A stretch of 11,537 nucleotides of DNA from an uncultured Eubacteriales bacterium (GCA_934464615.1 CAKSKA010000020.1:1-11537), one strand, 5' to 3'; shown: positions 1 through 6,672, counted from the stretch's first letter. Notes: generated by a model from the sequence alone, not told the origin. A program made the numbers and translations.

Positions 1-38
1 CGGTATGAAATGTACCAAAATTGTCACTTAATACAAAC

Positions 39-82
39 ACGAATAAGCCTTTTCAAGTTTTTTCTTGACAAGGCTTATTCGT
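39..82. repeat. Long AT-rich inverted repeat (stem-loop)
   Basis: Arms 39-51 and 70-82 are perfect 13-bp inverted copies (ACGAATAAGCCTT and its complement). Inside them 53-57 and 64-68 (TCAAG/CTTGA) continue the stem around a T6 loop. No T-tract follows directly, so it is not a textbook terminator, but it sits just ahead of one (103-134). It may be part of a 3' end structure of a gene lying to the left of the window. Confidence 0.7.
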
Positions 83-102
83 CATACTCATTTTCAGTTT
101 TC

Positions 103-134
103 AGCACCTACATTTGACTGTAGGTGCTTTTTTA
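103..134 (+). terminator. Rho-independent terminator of an upstream gene
   Basis: A perfect 10-bp stem (103-112 AGCACCTACA with 119-128) has a 6-nt loop and runs straight into a T-tract (128-134). It would end transcription entering from the left and so insulate the mod promoter downstream. The gene it serves is outside the window or ends in the first bases; one frame reaches a TAA at 29-31, too little to identify. Confidence 0.85.
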
Positions 135-140
135 TTTTGC

Positions 141-168
141 TTGATAGCTGTTTCAAATACAACATAAT
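141..168 (+). promoter_or_regulatory. Predicted sigma-70 promoter of the mod-res operon
   Basis: TTGATA at 141-146 and CATAAT at 163-168 are separated by 16 bp, each matching the vegetative consensus at five of six positions. The site lies between the upstream terminator and the mod ribosome binding site (AAGGAG at 189-194, 7 nt before the ATG). A 7-bp inverted repeat, TACAACA (158-164) and TGTTGTA (177-183), flanks and overlaps the -10 region and could be an operator. Promoter and operator roles are inferred from sequence only. Confidence 0.55.
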
Positions 169-201
169 ATCGATTTTGTTGTAAAGTGAAGGAGTTTAAT
201 T

Positions 202-1887
202 ATGAGCTTTTACAATGTGGTTTTGGATGTGTTAAAACAAGACGAGCGTTTTTTTACCGATGACGGACAGTTACTTCGTAATGCCGTATATGAAGCGGCA
301 ATGCAGATGGATGCAAAGCTGATTAAAGCATTGTATGATAATGAAGAAACAAGAAAGCGCTTTTTTACGGATGTTGACGGTATTGCCGTTTTTGATAAAA
401 TAGGATTCGGATGGGTAATAAATAACCGTGAATTTTTGCCGGACTCCTATACCCGTTATAAAAACAAAATCGGGCTTGTAAATAATAAGAACGAGTATAT
501 TTCCACATCTAACGATGTAGAGCTTGTTTTTCCGTACAAAGATTGTGTGTTAAAGGGCGGACAAACAAAAGAAGATCAAAAAAGAAGCGAGATTTTCTAT
601 AACGAAACGCTTGCACCTGATGAAGTGGACAGGTTGCTTTATCCGAAAGTTTTTACTAATGCGAAAAGATATACTAAAAATGGTATTGAAGAAGGCATCA
701 TTAGCTTTGATGAAACGGACAATATTGTTATTAAAGGTAATAATTTAATAGCATTAAGTTCTTTGCTTTCAAAATTTGAAGGAAAGATAAATCTCATATA
801 TATAGATCCACCTTACAATACCAGAAGTGATGAATTTAAGTATAACGATAGTTTTAATCATTCCTCATGGTTAACTTTCATGAAAAATAGATTGAAATTA
901 GCTAAAAAATTATTAGCTCCTAACGGTAGTATTTATGTTCAAATAGATTCAAATGAATCAGCATATCTAAAAGTTTTAATGGATGATATTTTTGATAATA
1001 ATTTTATGTCGGAAATTATTTGGGTGCTTAAAGGTGCTTCGGGTTATAAATCACTTACACAAAATTACGTGCGTGGTCATGATAGTATTTTATTTTACAC
1101 AAAAAGCAGAAACTTTGTATACAACAAACAGTATCTGCCATATAGCGAAATGCAATTAAAACGTTTTTCAAGTGTTGATGAGAACGGCAGAAGGTATAAA
1201 ACAATAACAAAAACAAGACGTTTATATCTTGATGAAGCAAAGGGAATTCCATTAACAGATGTTTGGGACGATATAGCGAGCTTTCAAACTATTGTAAATT
1301 CAGATGAAATTACTGGCTTTTCAACACAAAAACCCGAAAAACTGATTCAACGAATTATTGAGTGCTCATCTAACTCCGGTGACATTGTATTAGATTTTCA
1401 TGCTGGCTCTGGTACTACTGCGGCAACAGCATTAAAATTAGATAGGAGATTTATAACTGTAGAACAAATGGACTATATCGATGATATCTTAATTGAACGT
1501 TTAAAAAAAGTCATTTCAGGAGATCAATCTGGTATTTCCAAAGATGTAAATTGGCAAGGCGGCGGTTCTTTTGTCTACTGTGAACTTGCAAAATTAAACC
1601 AAAATTTTGTTGACGAAATTGAGAAAGCAACAACAGACGAAGATTTGACAAAGCTCTATGCCGATATACTTGAAACCGGCTTTATCAGTTACAAAGTAAA
1701 CCCAACAGATATTGATACAAATTCAGAGGACTTTATTAAATTGTCTATTGATGACAAAAAGAAACTTCTTATGGAATTGCTCGATAAAAATCAACTTTAT
1801 GTTAATTACTGCGACATTGATGATGAAACATACGGAATTTCAGAAGAAGATAAAGCCTTTACAAAAAGCTTTTACGAGGAGGTATAA
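202..1887 (+). CDS. mod: Type III restriction-modification DNA methyltransferase (Mod subunit)
   Basis: An adenine-N6 DNA methyltransferase using S-adenosylmethionine. In type III systems Mod supplies sequence recognition, protects the host alone, and pairs with Res to cut DNA. Seen: catalytic motif IV DPPYNT at residues 202-207 precedes SAM-binding motif I, DFHAGSGTT, at 398-406. That order defines the beta class to which type III Mod proteins belong. TQKPE at 375-379 is the conserved block just before motif I. The target-recognition region should lie between motifs IV and I, roughly 275-370 (inference). At 561 residues it is somewhat short for the family (often about 600-680) but has all key motifs and no break. 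The ATG has AAGGAG 7 nt upstream. Base composition changes inside the gene: by eye about 40% GC in 241-480 against about 24% in 721-1020, which may reflect recombination. The res ribosome binding site lies within its last codons. Confidence 0.94.
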   Translation: MSFYNVVLDVLKQDERFFTDDGQLLRNAVYEAAMQMDAKLIKALYDNEETRKRFFTDVDGIAVFDKIGFGWVINNREFLPDSYTRYKNKIGLVNNKNEYISTSNDVELVFPYKDCVLKGGQTKEDQKRSEIFYNETLAPDEVDRLLYPKVFTNAKRYTKNGIEEGIISFDETDNIVIKGNNLIALSSLLSKFEGKINLIYIDPPYNTRSDEFKYNDSFNHSSWLTFMKNRLKLAKKLLAPNGSIYVQIDSNESAYLKVLMDDIFDNNFMSEIIWVLKGASGYKSLTQNYVRGHDSILFYTKSRNFVYNKQYLPYSEMQLKRFSSVDENGRRYKTITKTRRLYLDEAKGIPLTDVWDDIASFQTIVNSDEITGFSTQKPEKLIQRIIECSSNSGDIVLDFHAGSGTTAATALKLDRRFITVEQMDYIDDILIERLKKVISGDQSGISKDVNWQGGGSFVYCELAKLNQNFVDEIEKATTDEDLTKLYADILETGFISYKVNPTDIDTNSEDFIKLSIDDKKKLLMELLDKNQLYVNYCDIDDETYGISEEDKAFTKSFYEEV

Positions 1888-1889
1888 AA

Positions 1890-4478
1890 ATGCCGTTCCT
1901 TTATGAAAAGATAGATACATTGCGTGAAGTGGGCGTATCTAAAGAGTTACCGAAATATATACCTGAAAACCTAAATCCGAATTTTGAATTGCGTCCATAT
2001 CAGAAAAACGCTTTTGAAAATTTTATTACATATTTTGAAAGTGACAAACTGTGCCAAAAGCCGACGCAAACGCTCTTCCATATGGCAACAGGTTCCGGCA
2101 AAACACTTATTATGGCGGGACTGATACTGTACTTGTATAAGCACGGCTACCGAAATTTTTTATTTTTTGTCAATCTCTCGAATATTGTTCAAAAAACAAA
2201 AGAAAATTTTTTGAATAACGGCTCAAGTAAATATCTTTTTTCAGAAGAAATTATCATTGACGGTGAAAAAGTGCCGATTAAGGAGGTTACAAATTTTCAG
2301 TACTGCGATAATAATGCCGTAAACATTTGTTTTACAACCACGCAGGGACTTCATTCGGATATGTGGGGAGTAAAAGAAAATGCGCTTTCAATTGATGATT
2401 TTGCAAATCAAAAAGTTGTGCTCATTTCCGATGAGGCACACCATTTAAACGCCGATACAAAAAAGATGAGCAAAGATGAAGAAGCAAGTTACAAAAGCTG
2501 GGAATATACGGTTCATCATATTTTTAATGCTAATCGAGATAATGTATTACTTGAATTTACTGCAACCTGCGATATTAAAAATCCTTTAATAAAGGCTGAA
2601 TATGAAAATAAAATAGTTTTTGATTACCCGCTTTATAAATTTCGTGCGGACAGGTACTCAAAAGAAATTAAAACACTGCGTTCCGATTTAGGAGTTGAAG
2701 ACAGGGCGTTACAGGCATTGATATTAAGTCAGTATCGCTATAAGATATTTCAGGATTATCGCCAAAATATAAAACCCGTCGTTTTCTTTCAATCAAGACT
2801 TGTAAAAGAAAACGCCGCAAATATGAACTCAATTATAAATATGGTGCAAAATCTTACAGGTGATAAAATCAAAGACCTTTTTGAGCAATCATCAAGCGAG
2901 ATTATTGCCAGAGCAAATGAGTATTTTGTAAAAAACAAAATATCGTATGATGAATTGGCAAGCGAATTAAAAGATGATTTTTCAGAGAATCATTGTATTT
3001 CGGCAAACGATAATAAAGATGTTGAAAATAAGCAAATAATGCTTAACTCGCTTGAAGATAAATCCAATCCATACCGTGCTGTCTTCGCTGTAGATAAGCT
3101 GAATGAAGGGTGGGATGTCCTCAACTTATTTGATATTGTCCGCTTATATGAAACCCGTGACGGTAAAAATGGCATTCCCGGTAAAACGACAATGAAAGAA
3201 GCACAGCTTATCGGTCGTGGTGCTCGTTACTGCCCTTTTAAAATTACAGAAGAACAGGAAAAATATCAGCGTAAATATGATAATGATATAGACAATCCTC
3301 TTCGAATTTGTGAAACGCTCTATTACCATTGTTGGAATGAACCTCGTTACATAAGCGAATTGCATACGGCTTTGCGTGAAATCGGTATTGACTTGGACAA
3401 AATCGTAACAAGAAATTATGTACTCAAAGAAGAGTTCAAGCATGATGATTTATACGAAAACGGATATGTTTTTGTAAATGAACGCCTTTTGAAAAGTCGA
3501 AATGAGGTTGTAGGATTGTTGCCGTCTGTAAGAGATAGAATTTTTAATATATCTATTTCTACCGGGCGTTCCGGAGAAGATGTCATTATGGATGAAAATT
3601 CCTCACGAGATAACAATTCAATTACTTTTTCTTATAAGACAACAATAGGCGAGATTGCAAACATAAATTACGCAATTGTTTATAAAGCCTTGTGTAAATA
3701 TAATGTTTTCAAATTTAACATATTAAAATCCTATTTCCCTAATTTAAAGTCAACAAGAGAATTTATTTATAACGGTAATTATTTGGGAAGTATTAAACTG
3801 CATATTACATCAAAATATGAAGTTCCCACTGCCGATGTTTTATACAATGCCTGTTTGAGGGTTATCGGAGATATTGCCGAGAGTATATCGGGTATCGAGG
3901 AAACATATGAAGGAAGCAAAGAATTCACAGCAAGATATATTCACGATATATTCAAAGACAAGAGATGCAATTATACAGATCCACACGTTGGCGGAGTTGG
4001 TGTGTCACAAAATGATAATAGCGTTCCTATAGCCTGGAAAATGGATCTATCAAAAGAAGATTGGTTTGCTTTTGAAGACAATTATGGCACAAGTGAGGAA
4101 AAATCTTTTGTTGCATACTTTAAAACATATGTTGATGATTTAAAAGGCAAGTATGATAAGGTATATCTTGTTCGTAATGAACGCCAACTTGTAATCTATT
4201 CATTTGACGGCGGTGAACGCTTTGAACCTGATTATCTTCTTTTCTTGCATAAACAAAAAAATGATAGCTATGAGCAATTACAAGTTTTCATTGAGCCCAA
4301 AGGAACACATCTTATCGACAAGGATCGTTGGAAGGAGGATTTTCTTCTACAACTTGAATCTAAAGCAATTCCTGTAACAAAATTTGCGAATGACAACAAA
4401 TATAAAATTTGGGGGTTCCATTTCTTTAACGGAGATGAGCGTTCTGTTGAATTTTATAATGATATGATAAAATTATAA
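1890..4478 (+). CDS. res: Type III restriction enzyme Res subunit (DEAH helicase-nuclease)
   Basis: ATP-dependent translocase and endonuclease that works only in complex with Mod, cleaving foreign DNA carrying unmethylated sites. Seen in order: Walker A ATGSGKT at residues 66-72; DEAH box at 181-184; TAT (motif III) at 224-226; a motif V-like stretch around 401-412 (VDKLNEGWDV); motif VI QLIGRGARY at 439-447; and a C-terminal PD-(D/E)xK nuclease, with PD at 780-781 and ExK at 802-804 (IEPKG). These are the expected superfamily 2 helicase plus nuclease parts of a type III Res, and the reading frame is intact over 862 residues, so the enzyme is probably active. The start is fixed by GAGGAGGT at 1876-1883, inside the end of mod, 6 nt before the ATG; the gap to mod is 2 bp, implying coupled translation. 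Codon use is AT-rich, unlike the sugar-nucleotide genes further right. Confidence 0.95.
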   Translation: MPFLYEKIDTLREVGVSKELPKYIPENLNPNFELRPYQKNAFENFITYFESDKLCQKPTQTLFHMATGSGKTLIMAGLILYLYKHGYRNFLFFVNLSNIVQKTKENFLNNGSSKYLFSEEIIIDGEKVPIKEVTNFQYCDNNAVNICFTTTQGLHSDMWGVKENALSIDDFANQKVVLISDEAHHLNADTKKMSKDEEASYKSWEYTVHHIFNANRDNVLLEFTATCDIKNPLIKAEYENKIVFDYPLYKFRADRYSKEIKTLRSDLGVEDRALQALILSQYRYKIFQDYRQNIKPVVFFQSRLVKENAANMNSIINMVQNLTGDKIKDLFEQSSSEIIARANEYFVKNKISYDELASELKDDFSENHCISANDNKDVENKQIMLNSLEDKSNPYRAVFAVDKLNEGWDVLNLFDIVRLYETRDGKNGIPGKTTMKEAQLIGRGARYCPFKITEEQEKYQRKYDNDIDNPLRICETLYYHCWNEPRYISELHTALREIGIDLDKIVTRNYVLKEEFKHDDLYENGYVFVNERLLKSRNEVVGLLPSVRDRIFNISISTGRSGEDVIMDENSSRDNNSITFSYKTTIGEIANINYAIVYKALCKYNVFKFNILKSYFPNLKSTREFIYNGNYLGSIKLHITSKYEVPTADVLYNACLRVIGDIAESISGIEETYEGSKEFTARYIHDIFKDKRCNYTDPHVGGVGVSQNDNSVPIAWKMDLSKEDWFAFEDNYGTSEEKSFVAYFKTYVDDLKGKYDKVYLVRNERQLVIYSFDGGERFEPDYLLFLHKQKNDSYEQLQVFIEPKGTHLIDKDRWKEDFLLQLESKAIPVTKFANDNKYKIWGFHFFNGDERSVEFYNDMIKL

Positions 4479-4502
4479 AACCATTTTTTCGATGATAACA
4501 GG

Positions 4503-4564
4503 TCTTAGGATGTCCCTAACGAGAAAACTACCATTTGGATAACCAAATGGTCTGCTCGCTAAGA
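4503..4564. repeat. Nested inverted repeats, possible structured RNA
   Basis: Within 62 bp there are three nested pairings: TCTTAG (4503-4508) with CTAAGA (4559-4564), CGAG (4520-4523) with CTCG (4555-4558), and a perfect 9-bp hairpin ACCATTTGG/CCAAATGGT (4530-4538/4543-4551, loop ATAA). A competing 5-bp hairpin, TTAGG/CCTAA (4505-4509/4515-4519), uses the same left-hand bases. No T-tract follows, so it is not a simple terminator. It lies between res and tnpV and matches no RNA family I can name. Confidence 0.5.
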
Positions 4565-4593
4565 TTATACATTTTAATCAGACAAATAAAATT

Positions 4594-4636
4594 AAGGCAC
4601 AGCCTACGGAATTTTATTCGTAAGTTGTGCCTTTTT
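4594..4636. terminator. Convergent terminator between res and tnpV
   Basis: AAGGCACA (4594-4601) pairs with TGTGCCTT (4626-4633), with further imperfect pairing inside (TACG/CGTA), followed on the plus strand by a run of T (4632-4636). On the minus strand the stem is followed only by an AT-rich stretch, a weaker tail. It would stop plus-strand transcription leaving res and probably serves the facing tnpV gene, whose stop codon is a few bases away. Confidence 0.7.
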
Positions 4637-4637
4637 C

Positions 4638-5009
4638 TTAGTTATATATCACTTGTTCATTAACGATTTCTGTTGCTCGGCTACGAATATTATTCACCTT
4701 TTGTACCCACAACATCATATTTTCTGCTTTGAGTTTTTCCGTAACTTGCTCCTGCTCGGCAAGTAATTTTACTGTCTGTTCAAATAAATTTTTTGCTATT
4801 TCTTCAACATCGGCAAGGTAATTGTCGAGCTTGCTTGATGTAAGAAGATTGTAATAAAGCACTCGATGATTTGATTTCAAGTATCGTTTGTGTCTCGTTA
4901 CCCAAACACCGAATTGCCTTTGGTTTTCATCAGGCAATGTAAGATTTGGCAAAAGGTAATCACCTCGTTGTGCATAATCACCGCCGAGATTTTCAAAAAT
5001 TGTTTTCAT
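4638..5009 (-). CDS. tnpV: TnpV-like transposon-encoded protein
   Basis: A 123-residue protein resembling TnpV, a small protein of unknown function carried by clostridial integrative elements of the Tn4451 type. Seen: MKTIFENLGGDY at the N-terminus; the block RHKRYLKSNHRVLYYNLL at about 39-56; SSKLDNYLADVEE at about 58-70; and a C-terminal segment LKAENMMLWVQKVNNIRS followed by EIVNEQVIYN. All of these recall the conserved layout of the family. The middle (about 58-98) is strongly charged and likely helical or coiled. No membrane segment or catalytic motif is visible. The ATG is preceded on its strand by GGGGGA about 5 nt upstream. It faces res across a shared terminator and diverges from a recombinase remnant, which supports a mobile-element origin. 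Identification is from remembered family features, not a search. Confidence 0.85.
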   Translation of the reverse strand: MKTIFENLGGDYAQRGDYLLPNLTLPDENQRQFGVWVTRHKRYLKSNHRVLYYNLLTSSKLDNYLADVEEIAKNLFEQTVKLLAEQEQVTEKLKAENMMLWVQKVNNIRSRATEIVNEQVIYN

Positions 5010-5060
5010 ATTAAATCCCCCAAACTGTCAAAAGTGATATTGTCTCAGCAAGAACTGAGT

Positions 5061-5090
5061 TTGCTATAGCAATTCACCTGTTATATAACA
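5061..5090. repeat. Pair of perfect 12-bp palindromes
   Basis: TTGCTATAGCAA (5061-5072) and TGTTATATAACA (5079-5090) are each perfect 12-bp palindromes, 6 bp apart, in the short gap between the tnpV start and the recombinase remnant. A smaller hairpin, CTCAG/CTGAG (5044-5048/5055-5059), lies beside them, within the probable tnpV leader. They could be operators for tnpV or recombinase-binding sites; the sequence alone does not decide. Confidence 0.6.
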
Positions 5091-5318
5091 TCATATTACC
5101 AAGAAGCTTGACCACCGTCGCAGGCTGATTGACAGTTTTGTCGATGCAATTTTCCTTTATGGCGACAGGATTACGTTCACATTCAATTACAAAGACGGAA
5201 CTAAAACAATCAATTTCACCGAGCTTGAAAAATCAGGCTTGGTTCGGATATTAATGCAATCGCTGTACCACCGCTCAAAGCACTTGTTTATGCGGCTTTG
5301 GGCGGTGTCTTTGTTTGA
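5089..5318 (+). pseudogene. C-terminal remnant of a large serine recombinase, truncated and frameshifted
   Basis: Translating from 5101 gives RRRLIDSFVDAIFLYGDRI, then FTFNYKDGTKTI and LEKSGL. This closely resembles the C-terminal end of clostridial site-specific serine recombinases (TnpX/TndX-type, catalysing integration and excision). At about 5241-5243 the frame breaks. The next frame continues with SDINAIAVPPLKALVYAALG and stops at TGA 5316-5318. One missing G in the GGCTTGGTTCGG stretch explains the shift, since restoring it would read GLGSDINA. Upstream, an in-frame TAA at 5086-5088 ends the homology, so the catalytic N-terminal domain and most of the gene are gone. The remnant therefore cannot catalyse recombination. 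Genes of this family often finish close to an element end, so a former attachment site may lie just after 5318 (inference). Confidence 0.8.
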
Positions 5319-5351
5319 AATTTTTAATAGAATTATTTATAACAAACTAAG

Positions 5352-5753
5352 TCATTTTAAAATTTTTATTACAAAATCAACAAATTTTAAAAGCATAAGT
5401 ACACTTTGTGCCGTATTGACATTAAATATAGTAAGAGAAAATAAACCTGCAAAAAACGGAATCATTAAAAACCTTATTAAATCCCCGATTTTATATTCTT
5501 TTGCTAAAGACAAGTACACTGCTATGAAAATCAGAATAAAACTCCAACAAAAACAAGCAAATACTATATGAAATTTTTTTCTGTTTTCTTCAACAGACTT
5601 CCCCGGAAAAATATTTTCTTTTTTAATCGATTTTTCATTTTTCATTCTATAACCTCCATCCTTTCTTACACTTCCTTTTAATATCAGTTTTAAATTGTTA
5701 TCACTGTATTTAAAAGACCATTCAATTATGTTTGCTTCAAAATTTTTAATCAT
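5352..5753 (-). CDS. Small two-helix membrane protein of unknown function
   Basis: I do not recognise this 133-residue protein. Two hydrophobic segments stand out, at about 62-84 (rich in F, I, C, W) and about 93-113, with a lysine-rich stretch at 37-60 before the first; the last 15 residues may form an amphipathic helix. The ATG at 5753 has an excellent ribosome binding site, AAGGAGGTG (5759-5767), 5 nt upstream, and a strong promoter lies further up, so it is very likely expressed. An internal ATG at 5645 (Met37) also has a good site, GGAGGTT (5651-5657), and would give a 97-residue form that keeps both helices and drops a soluble 36-residue N-terminus. The two starts may make two isoforms, or the longer frame may be an accidental in-frame join of a short leader peptide. 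The gene ends 33 bp from the recombinase remnant, facing it, probably just outside the mobile element. Confidence 0.65.
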   Translation of the reverse strand: MIKNFEANIIEWSFKYSDNNLKLILKGSVRKDGGYRMKNEKSIKKENIFPGKSVEENRKKFHIVFACFCWSFILIFIAVYLSLAKEYKIGDLIRFLMIPFFAGLFSLTIFNVNTAQSVLMLLKFVDFVIKILK

Positions 5754-5772
5754 TTTATCACCTCCTTTTTAT

Positions 5773-5797
5773 TCAGAAGTATCCTTAAAACTTCTGA
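5773..5797. promoter_or_regulatory. Inverted repeat at the predicted transcription start of the membrane-protein gene
   Basis: TCAGAAGT (5773-5780) and ACTTCTGA (5790-5797) form a perfect 8-bp inverted repeat with a 9-bp gap. It starts just downstream of the -10 element and ends 5 bp before the ribosome binding site. It could be a repressor operator or a 5' mRNA stem-loop. Confidence 0.5.
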
Positions 5798-5804
5798 TAT
5801 AGAA

Positions 5805-5832
5805 ATCATATTTCTTATTTTTTTTGTGTCAA
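5805..5832 (-). promoter_or_regulatory. Strong predicted promoter for the membrane-protein gene
   Basis: On the minus strand TTGACA (5832-5827), a perfect -35, and TATGAT (5810-5805), five of six for -10, are 16 bp apart. The spacer and upstream sequence are A/T-rich, as in strong Firmicutes promoters. Predicted start of transcription is near 5798. Confidence 0.7.
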
Positions 5833-5839
5833 GTTTTTT

Positions 5840-6196
5840 GAAAAATCATTTAAAATTATTGAAAATATGCTAACATCAAATGAAATTAGCAGATTTTTTA
5901 TGTTAATAAAAGTGTAAATTATTTTTGATTTTCGGCATCTCAATCATTTTGGGATTTGCACAACTGTATGGAAAGAGTCCAACCACTTCGAAATTTAATA
6001 ATGTCTGTAAAAATTGTGTTATAAACTATTTACGTCAATTGATTTTTTCTTCAACAGTTAACCTTTATTCAACCAAACGACTATCACGCGTGGTTTTTTT
6101 ACTTCTCCGCTTTTAACTGTTCACTTCTTTAAAAACAATATACCAAAAACGCAAATTTTATTGTATTGCCTTTACAAAAATCAAAATTTAGCATCA
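5840..6196. other. AT-rich stretch without a convincing gene
   Basis: I see no gene with a plausible start and ribosome binding site here. It holds a small hairpin followed by T's (TGCTAA 5868-5873 with TTAGCA 5886-5891, then a T run) and a perfect 9-bp inverted repeat, AACAGTTAA (6053-6061) with TTAACTGTT (6113-6121). Inside that repeat is an imperfect hairpin (6072-6079 with 6087-6094) leading into seven T's (6094-6100), which resembles a terminator with no gene before it. The stretch may be a decayed gene end or a non-coding repeat. Confidence 0.5.
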
Positions 6197-6225
6197 TTGC
6201 TTTTTTAAAAAAGTTATGTTATTAT
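6197..6225 (+). promoter_or_regulatory. Predicted promoter of the SDR-like ORF
   Basis: TTGCTT (6197-6202) and TATTAT (6220-6225) are 17 bp apart, placing the start of transcription near 6231. That leaves only about a dozen bases before the ATG at 6244, with a weak GGTGA (6233-6237) as the sole ribosome binding signal. The short leader is unusual but workable. Confidence 0.45.
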
Positions 6226-6243
6226 ACAGAATGGTGATTTTGA

Positions 6244-6672
6244 ATGACGAAGGTATGTATAATAACGGGCGCAAGCTCCGGAATAGGTAAGGCTACCGCC
6301 GAAAATATGCTAAAACGCGGATACAAAGTATATGGTATTTCCCGCCGAGGCGGCGACATTGATAATGTGGTAAGTCTACGCGCCGATGTAACCGACGAAC
6401 AAGAAATTTTAAAGGCCGTTGATACGGTTATGGCGGAAAGCGGACGCATTGACTTATTCCTGCCTATAGGCTACACCGAAAGGCCGCGATGCGTTAATAT
6501 AAAAAGAGATAACTTAATATCCTCAAAAATCGGCGGAACAGACGTTAAAATTCTCGGCAATAAGCAAAGTTACATCGCATTTTTCGGATACGGCGGAATT
6601 AATTACGATATTGAATCCGAAAACATTTCAATTGATGAATTAACAGATTTAATTTCAACACTGGCCCGTTAA
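6244..6672 (+). CDS. Chimeric ORF: truncated short-chain dehydrogenase joined to an unrelated C-terminus
   Basis: Residues 1-71 are a clear start of a classical short-chain dehydrogenase/reductase (SDR): cofactor motif TGASSGIG at 8-15, RR at 34-35 after the second strand, and the DVT motif at 49-51. The sequence then reaches GRIDL (67-71), where SDRs continue with LLVNNAG, but here it switches to FLPIGYTERPRC and onward. The NNAG motif, the catalytic Ser and the YxxxK pair are all missing, and 142 residues is far below the usual 240-270. The tail (about 98-140, including SYIAFFGYGGINYDIES and ISIDELTDLI) recalls the C-terminal end of DUF4367-type extracytoplasmic domains (moderate recall, not searched). 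The likely origin is an internal deletion fusing two neighbouring genes in frame at about 6457. Oxidoreductase activity is not expected. It retains its own promoter and terminator, so a protein may still be made. Confidence 0.7.
   Translation: MTKVCIITGASSGIGKATAENMLKRGYKVYGISRRGGDIDNVVSLRADVTDEQEILKAVDTVMAESGRIDLFLPIGYTERPRCVNIKRDNLISSKIGGTDVKILGNKQSYIAFFGYGGINYDIESENISIDELTDLISTLAR

Noticed and set aside
1..31. Possible end of an upstream coding region (frame ending at TAA 29-31)
   Set aside because: Fewer than ten codons are visible, so nothing can be identified; only the terminator downstream suggests a gene is there.
249..255. Run of seven T's near the start of mod as a phase-variation tract
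   Set aside because: The run is short, and such tracts occur by chance in AT-rich genes; known phase-variable mod genes carry longer homopolymers or repeated short units.
3144..3443. Minus-strand frame of 99 codons within res
   Set aside because: It lies wholly opposite helicase-coding sequence with conserved motifs on the plus strand, and no promoter or ribosome binding site is evident.
5239..5571. Open plus-strand frame of 110 codons
   Set aside because: Its first codons are the recombinase remnant read past the frameshift, and the rest is the antisense of the membrane-protein gene, which has the better ribosome binding site and promoter.
5925..6116. Short plus-strand frame of 63 codons
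   Set aside because: It begins with TTG without a ribosome binding site and ends in AT-rich repeats; no family is recognisable.
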